From Paraspadella gotoi (lineage: Eukaryota; Chaetognatha), in the NCBI GenBank assembly GCA_051294375.1, contig CM119266.1:12499705-12563704 (forward strand): a stretch of DNA of 64,000 nt, given 5' to 3'. Below are positions 20,756-33,180 of the stretch, piece after piece (within the stretch, counting starts at the first letter, position 1; each line of letters begins with the position of its first letter). Both the position numbers and the translations under genes were made by a program. The notes beneath the pieces are model-generated. The model saw only the letters and a list, made by a program, of their open reading frames with translations, searched no databases and was not told where the DNA came from.

Positions 20756-21003
20756 CTCCGATCCCTCTCACAACTCTCTCTTTCTCTCTCACTGCTCACA
20801 GCTCGGCGTTCTTCCCTCCTAACGACATCTCGTCTCCAATATTTCACGCGAATTTCTACGCTTTCACGACTGCACACTTCAGCTCCGTTTTACTCCAATT
20901 TTCCCCACAAAATCTATTTTTTTATTCTTAAATCATTACCTCATTATTGATGGGGGATTACTGAGATAGAGAGAGACTGGATAGAGAGAGCTGAGCATGG
21001 GGA

Positions 21004-21019
21004 TGAGAGAGAGAGAGAA

Positions 21020-21053
<34 letters not shown>

Positions 21054-21065
21054 AGGAGAGAGCAG

Positions 21066-21101
<36 letters not shown>

Positions 21102-21103
21102 TA
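21004..21103. repeat. interrupted (GA)n microsatellite
   Basis: Breaks of the type GAAGAG and GCAGAG occur every 10-20 bases, unlike the pure tracts elsewhere. Confidence 0.95.
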
Positions 21104-21368
21104 GAGGAGTATCTACATTAAAATTTTTTTAAACTCAATGAGAGTGGAAGAGAAGAAGGTTTTTGATTGCTTTGAATCTGGAGATTGCGAACAACGTAGA
21201 GAAAAAATTTTAAAAATAAAAAAATAAATCAAAATTTCAAGTAAAAATTAGTTATTTATTNNNNNNNNNNNNNNNNNNNNNNNNNTTCCATTTTCTTTAA
21301 AAAAAATTGCTGAGACAAAAAAAGGCGTTTTACGGAAAAGTCAATTAACGGAGGTTTTATTGAAAATT

Positions 21369-21375
21369 CTCTCTC

Positions 21376-21434
<59 letters not shown>
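21369..21434. repeat. (CT)n microsatellite
   Basis: One CTGT interruption near 21381; the remainder is pure. Confidence 0.95.
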
Positions 21435-21438
<4 letters not shown>

Positions 21439-22499
21439 ATGCTCGTAATATATCAATCCACAGATTAAAATGTAAGATACGTCTCAATTCGTTATTTGAC
21501 GGCATTATTGATCGCATTGCTGATTGCTGATTGCTGATTAATGATCGCATTGCTTTGAATACCAAGTGTATACATACCATACACTGTTTTAGAGATAGTC
21601 CAGACAGCATGTAAAATTAAAAGCAATACAGCGACTTAGTGCCATCAACTTTTTAAAAAATAATCATTGAAGTACAAAGTACAATAAAGTAGTATGAAGT
21701 ACAATTAACTGTTTAAAATAATACGGCTGTGTAGAAAAAATCTAATTTCGATAAAGTAGCTTTTTGAGGGAGTTTGAATAGCTGGCCTTAAGCTCTTCTC
21801 CTATTTTCAATATCAATCTCTCTTTCTCTCTCTCTCTCTTTCTCTNNNNNNNNNNNNNNNNNNNNNNNNNNNNNNNNNNNNNNNNNNNNNNNNNNNNNNN
21901 NNNNNNNNNNNNNNNNNNNNNNNNNNNNNNNNNNNNNNNNNNNNNNNNNNNNNNNNNNNNNNNNNNNNNNNNNNNNNNNNNNNNNNNNNNNNNNNNNNNN
22001 NNNNNNNNNNNNNNNNNNNNNNNNNNNNNNNNNNNNNNNNNNNNNNNNNNNNNNNNNNNNNNNNNNNNNNNNNNNNNNNNNNNNNNNNNNNNNNNNNNNN
22101 NNNNNNNNNNNNNNNNNNNNNNNNNNNNNNNNNNNNNNNNNNNNNNNNNNNNNNNNNNNNNNNNNNNNNNNNNNNNNNNNNNNNNNNNNGTGTGTCACAG
22201 ATTCAATCAGGAGACAAACGAGCTTAAATTGAGCGCGGGGCTTTTATCGCAATCGTCGCGAGTCGACGAGGCCTCACCTTCGCGTTGAACGGTCGTCGGN
22301 NNNNNNNNNNNNNNNNNNNNNNNNNNNNNNNNNNNNNNNNNNNNNNNNNNNNNNNNNNNNNNNNNNNNNNNNNNNNNNNNNNNNNNNNNNNNNNNNNNNN
22401 NNNNNNNNNNNNNNNNNNNNNNNNNNNNNNNNNNNNNNNNNNNNNNNNNNNNNNNNNNNNNNNNNNNGGTGCCGGACCCCCTTCTATATCCCCTCAACC

Positions 22500-23626
22500 C
22501 CTTCCCGACCCCCCTTAAGCTTGTTTTGATCGTTTCAGGCTGAGGATTTGGAAGAAATATCCGTGTTATTTTTTTTTTTTATATTCTGTCGTTACTCTTC
22601 CCCACTGCGCGTTGTGTATCGGGAGAGTGAGCACTTGGAAAAACTGGGGCAAAAAAACTCTAGCGGATTAAAGTTTTTATTTAGGCCTTTCTTTTTTTTT
22701 TCGAAGTTTTGAGAAAAAAAAAATATTAAGAGAAAAAAAGTGTTTTGTGTCGTCGACTTTTGGAAATCGTCTCCAAAATCGTCTCCAAAATCGTCTCCAA
22801 AATCGTCTCCAAAATCGTCTCCAAAATCGTCTCCAAAATCGTCTCCAAAATCGTATCCTCGTCTTCTCCATGGATTCAAAAACCTTTTTTAGGTAGGTCT
22901 GTCTCTCTGTCTCTCGGTAAGTTTGTATTTCTGACCGAGAATATACAGTAATGTTAATCAAACTGAAAAAAAAAAGCATTTTACTACCATGAAAAATTGT
23001 TTTCTAAAGAACACTAACGGAGCTTTGCAGCGCGTTCTTTTTGTTATTTAAAATGTTTAAAAGGCGATCCATTTATCGTCACAAGCATCGTGAACGTGTG
23101 ACGGAAGTCACCTCACGTCTCGGGCTTTCGATTTCAATCCAAAAATGATAAATTTCGCAAACAAGGCCCATGTTTTATGGAGAGCGATATCATGAATTCT
23201 GATGTAATTACAATCTGAGACGGTGTTCAATTAAGGTCTTTGAGCATCCCAAAAACGGCTGGAGGCAGAAACATTTATCTCAAAGGAACTCAAAACATTT
23301 GGTCGAATTTAGAACGAATTAATGCCAAGCTTTTTACTATAAAATTTAATGACAAAGCGTTTAATGTTCTCTGGATGGTACAGACAAATAATGAGTAACA
23401 GCTACCATTTTTTATTTAATTCGAGTAAGAGAAAAACTTAAATAATTCCACACTAGAATCTCACGCGACCACCATTTTTTTTTCTCGCTCTTTGTGAATC
23501 GATAACATTTCTCGGAAAACAGAAGAAAAAGTCTTCCCCTCGGAAGACTCTCCGCTTAAGGGGTCAGCAAACTCGCGGTTGTTGACACTCGGGTTACATT
23601 CTTTCCTTTCTCACTCAATGACTTTA

Positions 23627-23630
<4 letters not shown>
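22500..23630. other. AT-rich region around a minisatellite, no supported gene
   Basis: Apart from the 12-bp repeat, two donor-like sites (AG/GTAGGT at about 22892 and TCG/GTAAGT at about 22917) are visible. The sequence 22980-23630 shows no frame or structure I can support. Confidence 0.5.
22763..22858. repeat. 12-bp minisatellite, eight units
   Basis: Seven perfect TCGTCTCCAAAA units plus a variant TCGTATCC. The period keeps all six frames open: IVSK repeats on the plus strand, GDDF repeats on the minus. The plus frame continues through SSSSPWIQKPFL to a TTTTAG/GTAGGT donor, so a coding repeat is possible but unproven. Confidence 0.95.

Positions 23631-23713
<83 letters not shown>
23631..23713. 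repeat. (CT)n microsatellite
   Basis: A pure tract of about 41 units, ending TTTCTCTTTTTCC. Confidence 0.97.
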
Positions 23714-23720
<7 letters not shown>

Positions 23721-24170
23721 TTTCCACGCAATCTTTCCTCGTCTCGTGGATATAAACCATCTTTTTTTCAATATGAAGTATAACCCATAATAAAATTTAT
23801 TGAACAATTTTTCAACATATTCACAAATTTTAGAATTCATATCATTTTCAAAAAAAGAACCGCCAACCATAAATATATTCATAAATGCACAAAACTGCGC
23901 GAAACATTTGACGATCGCATTGCAAATCTCGAGTCGAGTTAAAGTGAAAAAAAGAGAGAATCCGCGATGTAGTTTCATTCACGCTTCACAGATTCTTTAC
24001 CGACGCGAACCAATATGNNNNNNNNNNNNNNNNNNNNNNNNNNNNNNNNNNNNNNNNNNNNNNNNNNNNNNNNNNNNNNNNNNNNNNNNNNNNNNNNNNN
24101 NNNNNNNNNNNNNNNNNNNNNNNNNNNNNNNNNNNNNNNNNNNNNNNNNNNNNNNNNNNNNNNNNNNNNN

Positions 24171-24204
<34 letters not shown>

Positions 24205-24860
24205 CGTCGGAAGATTTCGTTGAAACTGGTTGAACTCGCTCTCTAATTACGACCTCAGTTGGCTCCTGCATAATTCATGCCGGGTCCGAAGCCTCCGGCC
24301 GACGTCGCCGCGGACGAAGGACTTCAGAATGAGGTTTTATTTTAATTGTATATTTTTACACAAAGTTAACGTGGGGGAAGAAGCTCTCGGCTTTAGTATT
24401 GTGAGAACTTCAAGTTTAACAGAACGATAATTAGTTATTCACCATTAATAAAAAGGTACACATGAGGTTTACAATGAGCAAATTTATAATTTACTATAAT
24501 TATAATCTTTTTACCATTGATCACAAAGTACAGACTAAAATTTATTCATCTACGTATGTAATGTTTAAATAAAAAGCGAAGAGTCCACTATTTTTTTTTA
24601 AATTCACTCATGGCTAACATCCATATTATTCTGTACGCTCAACTGAATGGCCCTAATTTGCATCCCTCATCGCCATCCCATCTTCATCAACATCTTTCAT
24701 CTTCACCGCCTCATCCCATCTCGATCGCTAAATCACTTTTCAATTTCATCTCGTTCGAAAGCTTTCCTAACGCATTCTTGTTTCCATAGCAACCTTTGAT
24801 TGTTTTATTTCTGCTTCGTTTTTAGTTTCTTTCCGCTTTTTTTTCGTTGCATTCCATTCA

Positions 24861-25088
24861 TTGCTTCATTGCTTCTCGCCTACGTTGGTTGCCATCGCCC
24901 GGATTGGAATAACCGCAGCTTCATCAACACCGCCCCCACTGCCGCACGGCCCCACTCCCAATCCAATCCCCTGCTGCCCCGCGCCCTTCTCCCCCTCACA
25001 ATTTAATTTATCGTCATCAGTCAACCTTCGTCCGGATGTCGTCGTTGTAGTCGTCGTCGTTCAAGAGGTCGTTGTTGTCCCGACTTAG
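24861..25088 (+). CDS. unassigned Pro/Ser-rich frame, 75 codons
   Basis: It reads MLHCFSPTLVAIARIGI, then TAASSTPPPLPHGPTPNP, PFSPSQFNLSSSVNLRPD and a Val run from a GTC tract, ending QEVVVVPT. The reverse strand of the Val run would encode Asp. There is no splice evidence other than an ACCGCAG that could be an acceptor near 24920. Probably chance or a disordered exon. Confidence 0.2.
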   Translation: MLHCFSPTLVAIARIGITAASSTPPPLPHGPTPNPIPCCPAPFSPSQFNLSSSVNLRPDVVVVVVVVQEVVVVPT

Positions 25089-27020
25089 ACTTCCCACTAT
25101 CATCGAAATTAATTTTTTTTGATGGGCAATAAGTTTGTTCTCTTACAAAATATATTATCTTTTTTTAATTAATAAGTGACTGTCATCGGAAACCTCTCAA
25201 GCAATATCAGTTTTGTCAAAATCATTTTCTTTAGGGAGATTATTAGGGCTTTTCCCTCTACTTCAGACTCACCTTTGTAGACTATATCGAGGAACTTATG
25301 ATGAATTTTACTTCTTTTTTTTTAGATCATTGATAAAAAACAATCGGATACCAGTATGGATTAAATAACAATTTGGTTACTGAAAAGGTTTATGTATCTG
25401 GTTTTTGAAACTAGCTTAGAATAATAGGAATCATGGGGAAATCACTACATTCTAATTAAATATTATGGATTGATATTATTAACGGATTGATGTATTGGCG
25501 GGATTTCATCCGCACGAATCCGCAAAAGATGAGTATGTCAAAATTGATATTTTCAAATTAATTTTTTTTTTTAACTTCGTTAAGAACCATTTACTAAGTA
25601 ATATTATTTTAAATTTTTGTTAACTGCGATTTTGAAGTGGTTAAAAAAAGACAATTTGAAATTGTACTTCAGTTACAAAGCGTTAGTATTTTTTTTTTTA
25701 AAATCAAAATATTTATTGAGATGAGACTCAGGAGATGCGAAACTGTCTAATTCAAATACAATTCGTTGACAAAAAAATAATTAATGTTCTCCAAATCTCA
25801 AAACACAACGGAAATTGATATAGGAAAGAGCGACGAGTGAGAGGAAAAAAAACATAAGTAATCATAATAATTGACTTCGAAATGAATAGATGGTGTAGAA
25901 TATTACATAGTAAAATTTAACATTAAAATGAAATATTGATTACATTTGTCACATATTTGACATTATATTGTTATACATTATATTGTTTACACATCGAGTG
26001 AGGCGATTCTCTGTAAGATCTTCTATGTTGTGTGTTATGTTACCATGGTTAGATTGAGTTATAATTAAATGGTTGTACCAATTTCAATTAAAATCTTGTT
26101 AAACTTTTTGATGTATAAATTTAAATAAATGGAGAGAACCTAACAAACGTTTTCTTTAAAAGAAAGAACGAAAAATGCCAAAAAAAAAAACATATCTTGT
26201 GTAACTTCAATTTATAATTTTACTTAATCTCTATTTTGGATACCCCATCTTTTCAAAAATTAGTAGTTATAAAACACATTAGTATATTCTTCCTCGCTTA
26301 ACTGATTGGATCAAATTGCTCTTTAAACTTTTGTTTTACCGTATTTGGAGGAAAAAAATTAATAAAACATGATAAAAAATCCCCGTCGTAGCGCGTTCGG
26401 GTTATCTTTAGGAATCGTTAAAAAATAAAATTTCATTTTTGTCCTTTTTGAAATATTAATATTTATCGAGAAGAAACTCTTAAGTTTTCAAGAATTACTC
26501 TGGGTTAAGCTATCCAATATGTCATTAATAATTTCCGATTTTAACGTTCACTTCGATCATAGTGCTTCCCTTCGTCTGTGAAAAAATTTGAAAACAATTC
26601 TCGTAAAAATATAAATTTTACATTTATTGAGCCAACAAGATGTTATAAAAAGAAGCCGTAAAGTAAAATATTGTCAATTGGGCTCGTAACAATAACGTTT
26701 ATCTTTTACATTACGTTATATGTCTTCATTTGCATAACAAACTTCATCCCTACTCCCTACTCTTTTCATCCCACCGAAAAAATTCTCTTTTTAGCTCGCT
26801 TAAAACCCATTCGTCTTGACGATGGCCATCTGGTGGGATCGAGAGGAAAACTAATGAAAATATGAGCATCGAGGGAAGGAAAAAAAAGAAAAAAATAAAA
26901 AAAAGGAGGGTGAAAAAGGATTATCTTTGTACTACAGGACGCGGAAATAAATTAATTATCTCCATCTTAAGCTATCACCATAAAATCTCAGACGGAATGA
27001 GATTTCTTTCTTTCAAGGTA
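25089..27020. other. AT-rich sequence, no supported gene
   Basis: A frame at 26671-26865 (hydrophobic N-terminus, then LFLARLKPIRLDDGHLVGS) starts at a non-ATG and is not backed by splice signals. Nothing else stands out in this stretch of about 1.9 kb. Confidence 0.5.
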
Positions 27021-27024
27021 GAGA

Positions 27025-27036
27025 GAAAAAGAGAGC

Positions 27037-27129
<93 letters not shown>
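27025..27129. repeat. (GA)n microsatellite
   Basis: It begins with GAAA variants and then runs pure for about 85 bp. Confidence 0.97.
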
Positions 27130-27131
<2 letters not shown>

Positions 27132-27339
27132 GAGTTTTTTCCTCATTCCGACTTCCTATTCTTTTTTCCCTTTTTTTTGCCACATTCCTTTTCATTTTTA
27201 GTATAATCTGTTTCCAGTCTTGCGTTTCGATGCTAATTCATTCAAATTCCACCAAAAGAAAGGGGGGCGTGCGAGGGGGGTGGTAGGTGGGGGGGTAGGG
27301 TGGTAAAGGAAGAAAGAGGGCGACGCGTATCGAGCGAAT

Positions 27340-27473
27340 ATCCAATTCCCTCCCGAGAAAGAAGGAGCTTCTCGGATGTTTAACAAGGAGGAAGTGTTTC
27401 CTTCGTCGTCGTCGTTCTCATCGTCGTCGTCGTCGTCGTCATCGTCTTCGTCGACGACTAACTTTTCACCCAA
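27340..27473 (-). CDS. candidate acidic exon over a GTC tract (unassigned)
   Basis: On the minus strand a pyrimidine-rich stretch ending GTGAAAAG could be an acceptor. It is followed by LVVDEDDDDD (continuing acidic), ENDDDEGNTSSLLNI and REAPSFSGGNW. The frame leaves the repeat and stays protein-like for about 20 codons. No donor was found. The reading may be an accident of the trinucleotide repeat. Confidence 0.25.
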
Positions 27474-27479
27474 AAAAAT

Positions 27480-30420
27480 GTAAACAAGTGAGCAAAAGAG
27501 GGAATTAATATGGCGGCAAATAGAAGGGGGGAAAAAGAGAAAAAGTGAAAGGAAGATTTCTCAGCCAAAGATTCTTTGGTTTGTGCCAACAATGAATTAG
27601 AATTTTCGGCGGAGGAAGAAAGAGAGAGGGGGAGCGGGAGACCAGAAAGGAGAAGAGAGAGTAAGTAGAGAGAGGAGAGTAGAAGAGAGAGAGAAGCGAG
27701 AGAGAGAGAGAGGGCAGGAAGAGAATTAAAGAAGAGAAACTCAATATGCTTTTCTCTTCAGTTTAAAACTTTNNNNNNNNNNNNNNNNNNNNNNNNNNNN
27801 NNNNNNNNNNNNNNNNNNNNNNNNNNNNNNNNNNNNNNNNNNNNNNNNNNNNNNNNNNNNNNNNNNNNNNNNNNNNNNNNNNNNNNNNNNNNNNNNNNNN
27901 NNNNNNNNNNNNNNNNNNNNNNNNNNNNNNNNNNNNNNNNNNNNNNNNNNNNNNNNNNNNNNNNTCTCTCTCTCTCTCTCTCTCTGATGTTCATTTCCTT
28001 CAATTCCATCACCAGGAAGGATAGAGTTTGGCCAACTAAATCTTCCTCCCCCCGACCCCCTTTCCTCACTCCCAGTCTTCAGTCCTAAATTGTAAGACCG
28101 AAGGGCCACATGCAGACGTGATATTTTGCTTTTATGGAGTCGCCTCGTGTTAAATCAAGGAAGGGTGGTTTTAAAGGGAAAAAAAGCTAAAGTAGGAGGA
28201 GGGCGTCGGGGGGGAAAGTGGTTGGGGGCGGTGGATAAGGGGAAAAAAGAGCACGCTGACCAGTAGGAAAGAGTCTCAATATTATGTCCTCAGCAGTGAG
28301 TTTGTTTGTTAGCCTTATTTTTAAACATCTGTAAGCTTAAACAAAAACTTTATATTCGGCCAATCGATCAGGAGGAAATATTCCAAATATCATGACGTCA
28401 TCAGTTAGTTTCTCATCTTAGTTTGAAATCTTTTGGAAGAACCGTGATGTTTCTAAAAATTTATGTCAACAGTGATAAACAATATTTATACATCTTAAAG
28501 TTGGGTATTCAGGTGTAGAGAGACAAATTTGAAACTTAAAGTTAAACCTTGCAACGAAAAAAAAAAACGATAAAAGAAAACTAACCAACAAGTGTTCCAT
28601 GTTGAATAAGTGTACATGCTCCTTCTAACCAACTTATAAGCAAACAAAACTAGTAAACCAATCAAACTCCTTCTCCCCTTAACGCCCCCACCTTTCCTCT
28701 TCAAACTCCCCGTTTCCAGTTTCTCTNNNNNNNNNNNNNNNNNNNNNNNNNNNNNNNNNNNNNNNNNNNNNNNNNNNNNNNNNNNNNNNNNNNNNNNNNN
28801 NNNNNNNNNNNNNNNNNNNNNNNNNNNNNNNNNNNNNNNNNNNNNNNNNNNNNNNNNNNNNNNNNNNNNNNNNNNNNNNNNNNNNNNNNNAGAAGATACG
28901 ACGAAGCTCTCCGACATCGACAACCCCCTCTCTTCTCCCTCCCCTCTCCAGAGGAGCTCCACCCCTTTTATCCCTTCGAGCCTGCGGAGACCCTTATCCA
29001 GACATGTAGAGTCTTTGTTCTCCTTTGCTGACGTTCAAAACGCTTCTAAAGTCTGTCGCTCTGTCTGTCCGTCTGGCTCTTTCTTAATCTGTCTGTNNNN
29101 NNNNNNNNNNNNNNNNNNNNNNNNNNNNNNNNNNNNNNNNNNNNNNNNNNNNNNNNNNNNNNNNNNNNNNNNNNNNNNNNNNNNNNNNNNNNNNNNNNNN
29201 NNNNNNNNNNNNNNNNNNNNNNNNNNNNNNNNNNNNNNNNNNNNNNNNNNNNNNNNNNNNNNNNNNNNNNNNNNNNNNCCTTTTCCTCTCTTTTTTTTCG
29301 GTTTCCCTAGGGCATGACTAATTGACTCATGCATCATTTCCTTTTTGCCTTTGGATGAAAAAAAAATATGACTTTTCTCCCCTCCCCTTTTTTTAATTTC
29401 TTTTTTTTTTCTCCCCTTTCGATTCTTTTCTTAATTCATTTTCTTTCTTTCTTTCTTTTTTTTTCTCTCTCTCTCTCTTCTTCTGTAAAATATCGGTTTC
29501 TTCCATCATTTTTTTCCATCAGCTCATCCGTTGAAGGAACAGAAATGGACAGACCACCTTACTTTTTATTTTAATTCTATCTTTCTTTCTTTATTTTTTT
29601 TCTTTCCTTCTTTTTTTCTACGGTTTTTTCTATCTTTCTTCCCTCTTTTCTCTCTGTCATTCTTTATTTTTTTTTTACTGACCACCTTATATCCTCCTCC
29701 TTAAATTATCTTTTTTCCTTTTTCCTTTCTTTCTTTCTTTCTTTCTATCTTTATATCCCCTTTTTTCCGTTTTTTCGTTCCGTCATTCTTTCCTCACTGT
29801 CAGAAAGCCTTATTTCTTACTATAATANNNNNNNNNNATTATCTTTTTTCCTTTTTCCTTTCTTTCTTTCTTTCTATCTTTCTATCCCCTTTTTTCCGTT
29901 TTTTTTTGTTCCGTCATTCTTTCTTTCTTCCTCACTGTCAGAAAGCCTTATTTCTTACTATAATACTTTCTTCTTTTCTTTTTTTTCTTTTTCCTCCCAT
30001 TTCTTCTCATATTTTTTTTCTTCTTTCTTTCCTTTCCTTCTTTTTTCCTACCTTCCTTTTCTCTCCTTCGGCTTAATTACTCGCGCTACGGATAATTTCT
30101 TATCTTTCACTTCCGACGCTCCGACGGACAGAGTCTGTTTTCAATTAAGGCCAAATATTTCTTTCACCAAACATCCCTTTATTTTTTTCCTTTTTTCTTT
30201 TGAGGTTAAAAAGATTTGAAATTCATGAAAAATAAAGGATTCTGGTGTCCGTTCAAACAAAATTGCTCCGACATAAAAGTTAGTTTAAAGTTAATTAAGT
30301 TTTTAGTTTTAACTTAATAAAAGGCACATTTTGATCCTGGTATTTTACTGACAATGCTGTTCCGTGTCCCCCTAATGTGAACTAGCATTAGTAGTCTTAA
30401 AAAAGTGAAAAAAAGCTCTT
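27480..30420. other. repeats and gaps, no supported gene
   Basis: It holds GA-rich sequence, gaps at 27773-27964, 28727-28890 and 29097-29278, a perfect TGACGTCA at 28393-28400, and CTTT-rich DNA at 29380-30060. An ATG at 28134 opens an 18-codon frame (MESPRVKSRKGGFKGKKS) with no other support. Confidence 0.6.
29704..29967. repeat. direct duplication of about 125 bp on both sides of a 10-N gap
   Basis: The sequence from ATTATCTTTTTTCC to CTTACTATAATA occurs just left of the gap (about 29706-29827) and again just right of it (29838-29967), differing by a few CTTT units. As with the 4.3-kb unit, this is the signature of overlapping contig ends joined without merging. Confidence 0.9.
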
Positions 30421-30424
30421 TCGA

Positions 30425-30470
30425 ATGTCGCATTCTGGACCCGGACTCGTTCTCGCGATATTCCTCACGA
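30425..30470 (+). CDS. candidate first coding exon with signal-peptide-like N-terminus
   Basis: An ATG at 30425 opens MSHSGPGLVLAIFLT, 15 codons plus one base. It is followed at once by a near-consensus donor, ACGA/GTAAGT (GT at 30471-30472). The residues LVLAIFLT would form the hydrophobic core of a secretion signal. No second exon with matching phase was recognised downstream, where AT-rich and GA-rich DNA follows. What I see is the ATG, the frame and the donor; the secretion idea is inference. Confidence 0.35.
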
Positions 30471-30679
30471 GTAAGTCTCAAATCTCAACGGTATACCACC
30501 TGACATACAAGAGATCACGTGACATCGAAGCCGCCGACTCACGACGTTGGGGAAGTCGGGGAATGGGGGAGGAGGGTTTGGGGATTGGGGATTGAGGGAA
30601 GGAATAGGGGAAGGGTTTCAGGCGCTGAGAGCCCAAGGGTCAAGTCGACGATATGAAAGGAATAGATGACGAGAGATTG

Positions 30680-30755
30680 AGAAGAGAGAGAGAGAGAAGA
30701 GAGAGAGAGAGGAGAGAGAGAGAAGAAAGAGAGAGAGAGAGAGAAGAGAGAGAAG
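30680..30755. repeat. interrupted (GA)n microsatellite
   Basis: GAAGAG breaks every 10-20 bp. Confidence 0.9.
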
Positions 30756-31550
30756 ATATTTGCGCAGTTGATTAAGGTTAAAGAATGCCAGACGGAGGGG
30801 TGACAAAATATGGAAGATCACACGAAGCGTTTCAAATATTTCTTTTTAGCTATAATTAATATAGTTTAAACTATTTTGGGCATTCCCCGAAAAAAGATTT
30901 TTATAATTAAAAAAAATTAAAATTTTATATTATAATTTTTAACGTTTAAATCTATACCTACTGTATTCTTTTGAGATAATTCTTCTCTCTATCGCTAAAC
31001 TATTAATTCAAACTAATTCTTGAAAAATATTTTTTAATTTTTTTTAAGAAGCAAAACAGTCGAGGATCACTTACCCTAAAATTTTTCCAAGGAGTCGGCC
31101 GATGTCGAAATAAAAAGTGGGGAAAAAAAAAGAAAATTAAATGATTAATTATTATTAAGGATACGTCGATATAAATGAATTAAAATTCATAATAGAACAT
31201 TATTTTGGAGAACACACATCTTAAAATGAAAAAAAATTCAAATTCGCGGATTTTTAAACCAGAAGCGACGACGAAGACGAGGCGAGAAAATGATCATCAC
31301 CCCTTAAGAAAGGGTTCTCCATTCCCCCCTTCCATACACACTGTCATGAATATTCTTCCTTCCATAACCACGGCAGGGACGACGACCGACGACCCGACGA
31401 CGACGGACGGACGATTAGATTTCATCGCCGAAACTCATTTTCTGGTTTCTTTATTTTTTTTTTTCCTCCTCAGCAAAACGCTGGCCTCTTGAATTTCAAA
31501 TCATCTCGTTGGGAAGAGTTTTCGGGGAGATTTGGGAGTTTAAAGGGGAG

Positions 31551-31700
31551 AGCAGGAGAGAGAGAGAGAGAGAGAGAGGAGAGACGAGAGAGATTGAAGA
31601 GAGAGAGGAAAGAGAGAGAGTAGGAGAGAAGATCAGAGAGAGAGGAGAGAGAGAGAGAGGAAATAAGAAGAAATAGAGAAAGAACAGAGAGAAAGAAAAG
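31551..31700. repeat. interrupted (GA)n tract grading into A-rich DNA
   Basis: Several GGAG, GACG and GATT interruptions; beyond 31660 it becomes GAAATAAGAAG-type sequence. Confidence 0.9.
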
Positions 31701-33180
31701 ACGGAAGAAAAAAAAAGGAAAAAGAAAAAATAGGAAAGTTTCATCTCTCCGCCTCGCCGGCCCATCAGATACTTATCCCCCATCCGACTATTCTGCCCGC
31801 CCGAGACAAATGCAATGGCAGCAGCGGGAGACCTGAAAGGGCGAGATAACCTGAACGCGTCTTTGAAACCGTAATAAACAAGCAAGGATATAATGCGCTG
31901 GATGTCCAGAAAAGTAGTTACCCGTTGTACTACCCGAGTTTGCGCAGAGTAAAAACTCCTCTCCCGCGGGTAGGGATTTTCTTCTTTTGCAAAAGGAAGT
32001 CTTGTTGCAGTGGTCTTCTCGCGTCGTCGTCGTCGTCGTCGTCGTCGTTTCGTCGTCGATCGTGTCATCAATCGTCGTGCGTGATGACTTTATTTTTCCT
32101 CCTGTGGGAATTTTTTTTTTCGTTTTTTTTTTCCCACAGAGTCGGAAGTCTTTATGCTTTCCTATTTCTCCTGCCTTCTTACGCCCTAGCGAGATCTTTG
32201 GGAGAGGGGTCTGGATGAAGAACGAGATGGAGAGATGAGATGAGTGAGAGAGAAGAGATGAATGAGAAGAGACGAGAGAGAGAGAGAGATTAGAGGGGGA
32301 GAGAGAGAGATGAGAGAGAGAGAATGAGATGACTGATGTGCAGGTATGAGCAGACGTGAGAGAGACTATGAATGTACAACGATGAGATATTACTGCTGTT
32401 AATGATATAAAGGAAAACGAAGCATGCGTTCCTTTTAACTTATTCGCAGAAATTCCTTGTTATTTCTACACGAAGAAATAAATTAATACAATTCAAAAGA
32501 TAACTATTATGTAGTTTATTTTTATTTAGTTGATTGTTTATAAAGTTATTGCTTATTTTTTCACACTACNNNNNNNNNNNNNNNNNNNNNNNNNNNNNNN
32601 NNNNNNNNNNNNNNNNNNNNNNNNNNNNNNNNNNNNNNNNNNNNNNNNNNNNNNNNNNNNNNNNNNNNNNNNNNNNNNNNNNNNNNNNNNNNNNNNNNNN
32701 NNNNNNNNNNNNNNNNNNNNNNNNNNNNNNNNNNNNNNNNNNNNNNNNNNNNNNNNNNNNNNNNNNNNNNNNNNNNNNNNNNNNNNNNNNNNNNNNNNTC
32801 GCAGAATTTTCGCTGAAAATATATTCATTCTAAAAAAAGAAGTCATTTTACATTTTTTGTCGAGTCGGTATTCATTAACGAGTGAAAGACATAAAATCTA
32901 AGTTTTTGTGGGTCAGGCTAAATCGGCCACTAAATTAGGATTTGGATTTGCTCCTGTTTATTTAATTTATTCAGATATTAATCATCTTCGTCTTCGTCTT
33001 CATAAAAATCTTTAAAAATTAAGAAAAATAACAAACAAAGTGACAATACAAAACGAGTTCGTTGTCCTGCAAAAGGTTTGGCTAAAATAAAAACATTAAA
33101 ATCGCAAAACAAAATCAGTTAAGGCAAATCCTTAGCGAATGTTTTTATAATTTTTTTTCTTATTTTTCTCAAATCTGTAT
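31701..33180. other. mixed sequence with a GTC tract and a gap, no supported gene
   Basis: A short plus frame at about 31807-31875 (TNAMAAAGDLKGRDNLNASL then KP and stop) looks protein-like but has no splice support. A (GTC)n tract lies at 32020-32052, a GA-rich patch at 32200-32380 and a gap at 32570-32798. Confidence 0.45.

Larger units (their letters stand above)
20756..21845. other. repeat-rich sequence without a supported gene
   Basis: It contains interrupted GA tracts (21004-21103), a 25-N gap at 21261-21285, a CT tract at 21369-21434 and ATTGCTGATTGCTGATTA repeats near 21515. It ends in CT sequence running into the gap 21846-22189. Confidence 0.6.

Noticed and set aside
21788-22518. 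Open frames consisting mainly of unknown residues
   Set aside because: They span N gaps and carry no information.
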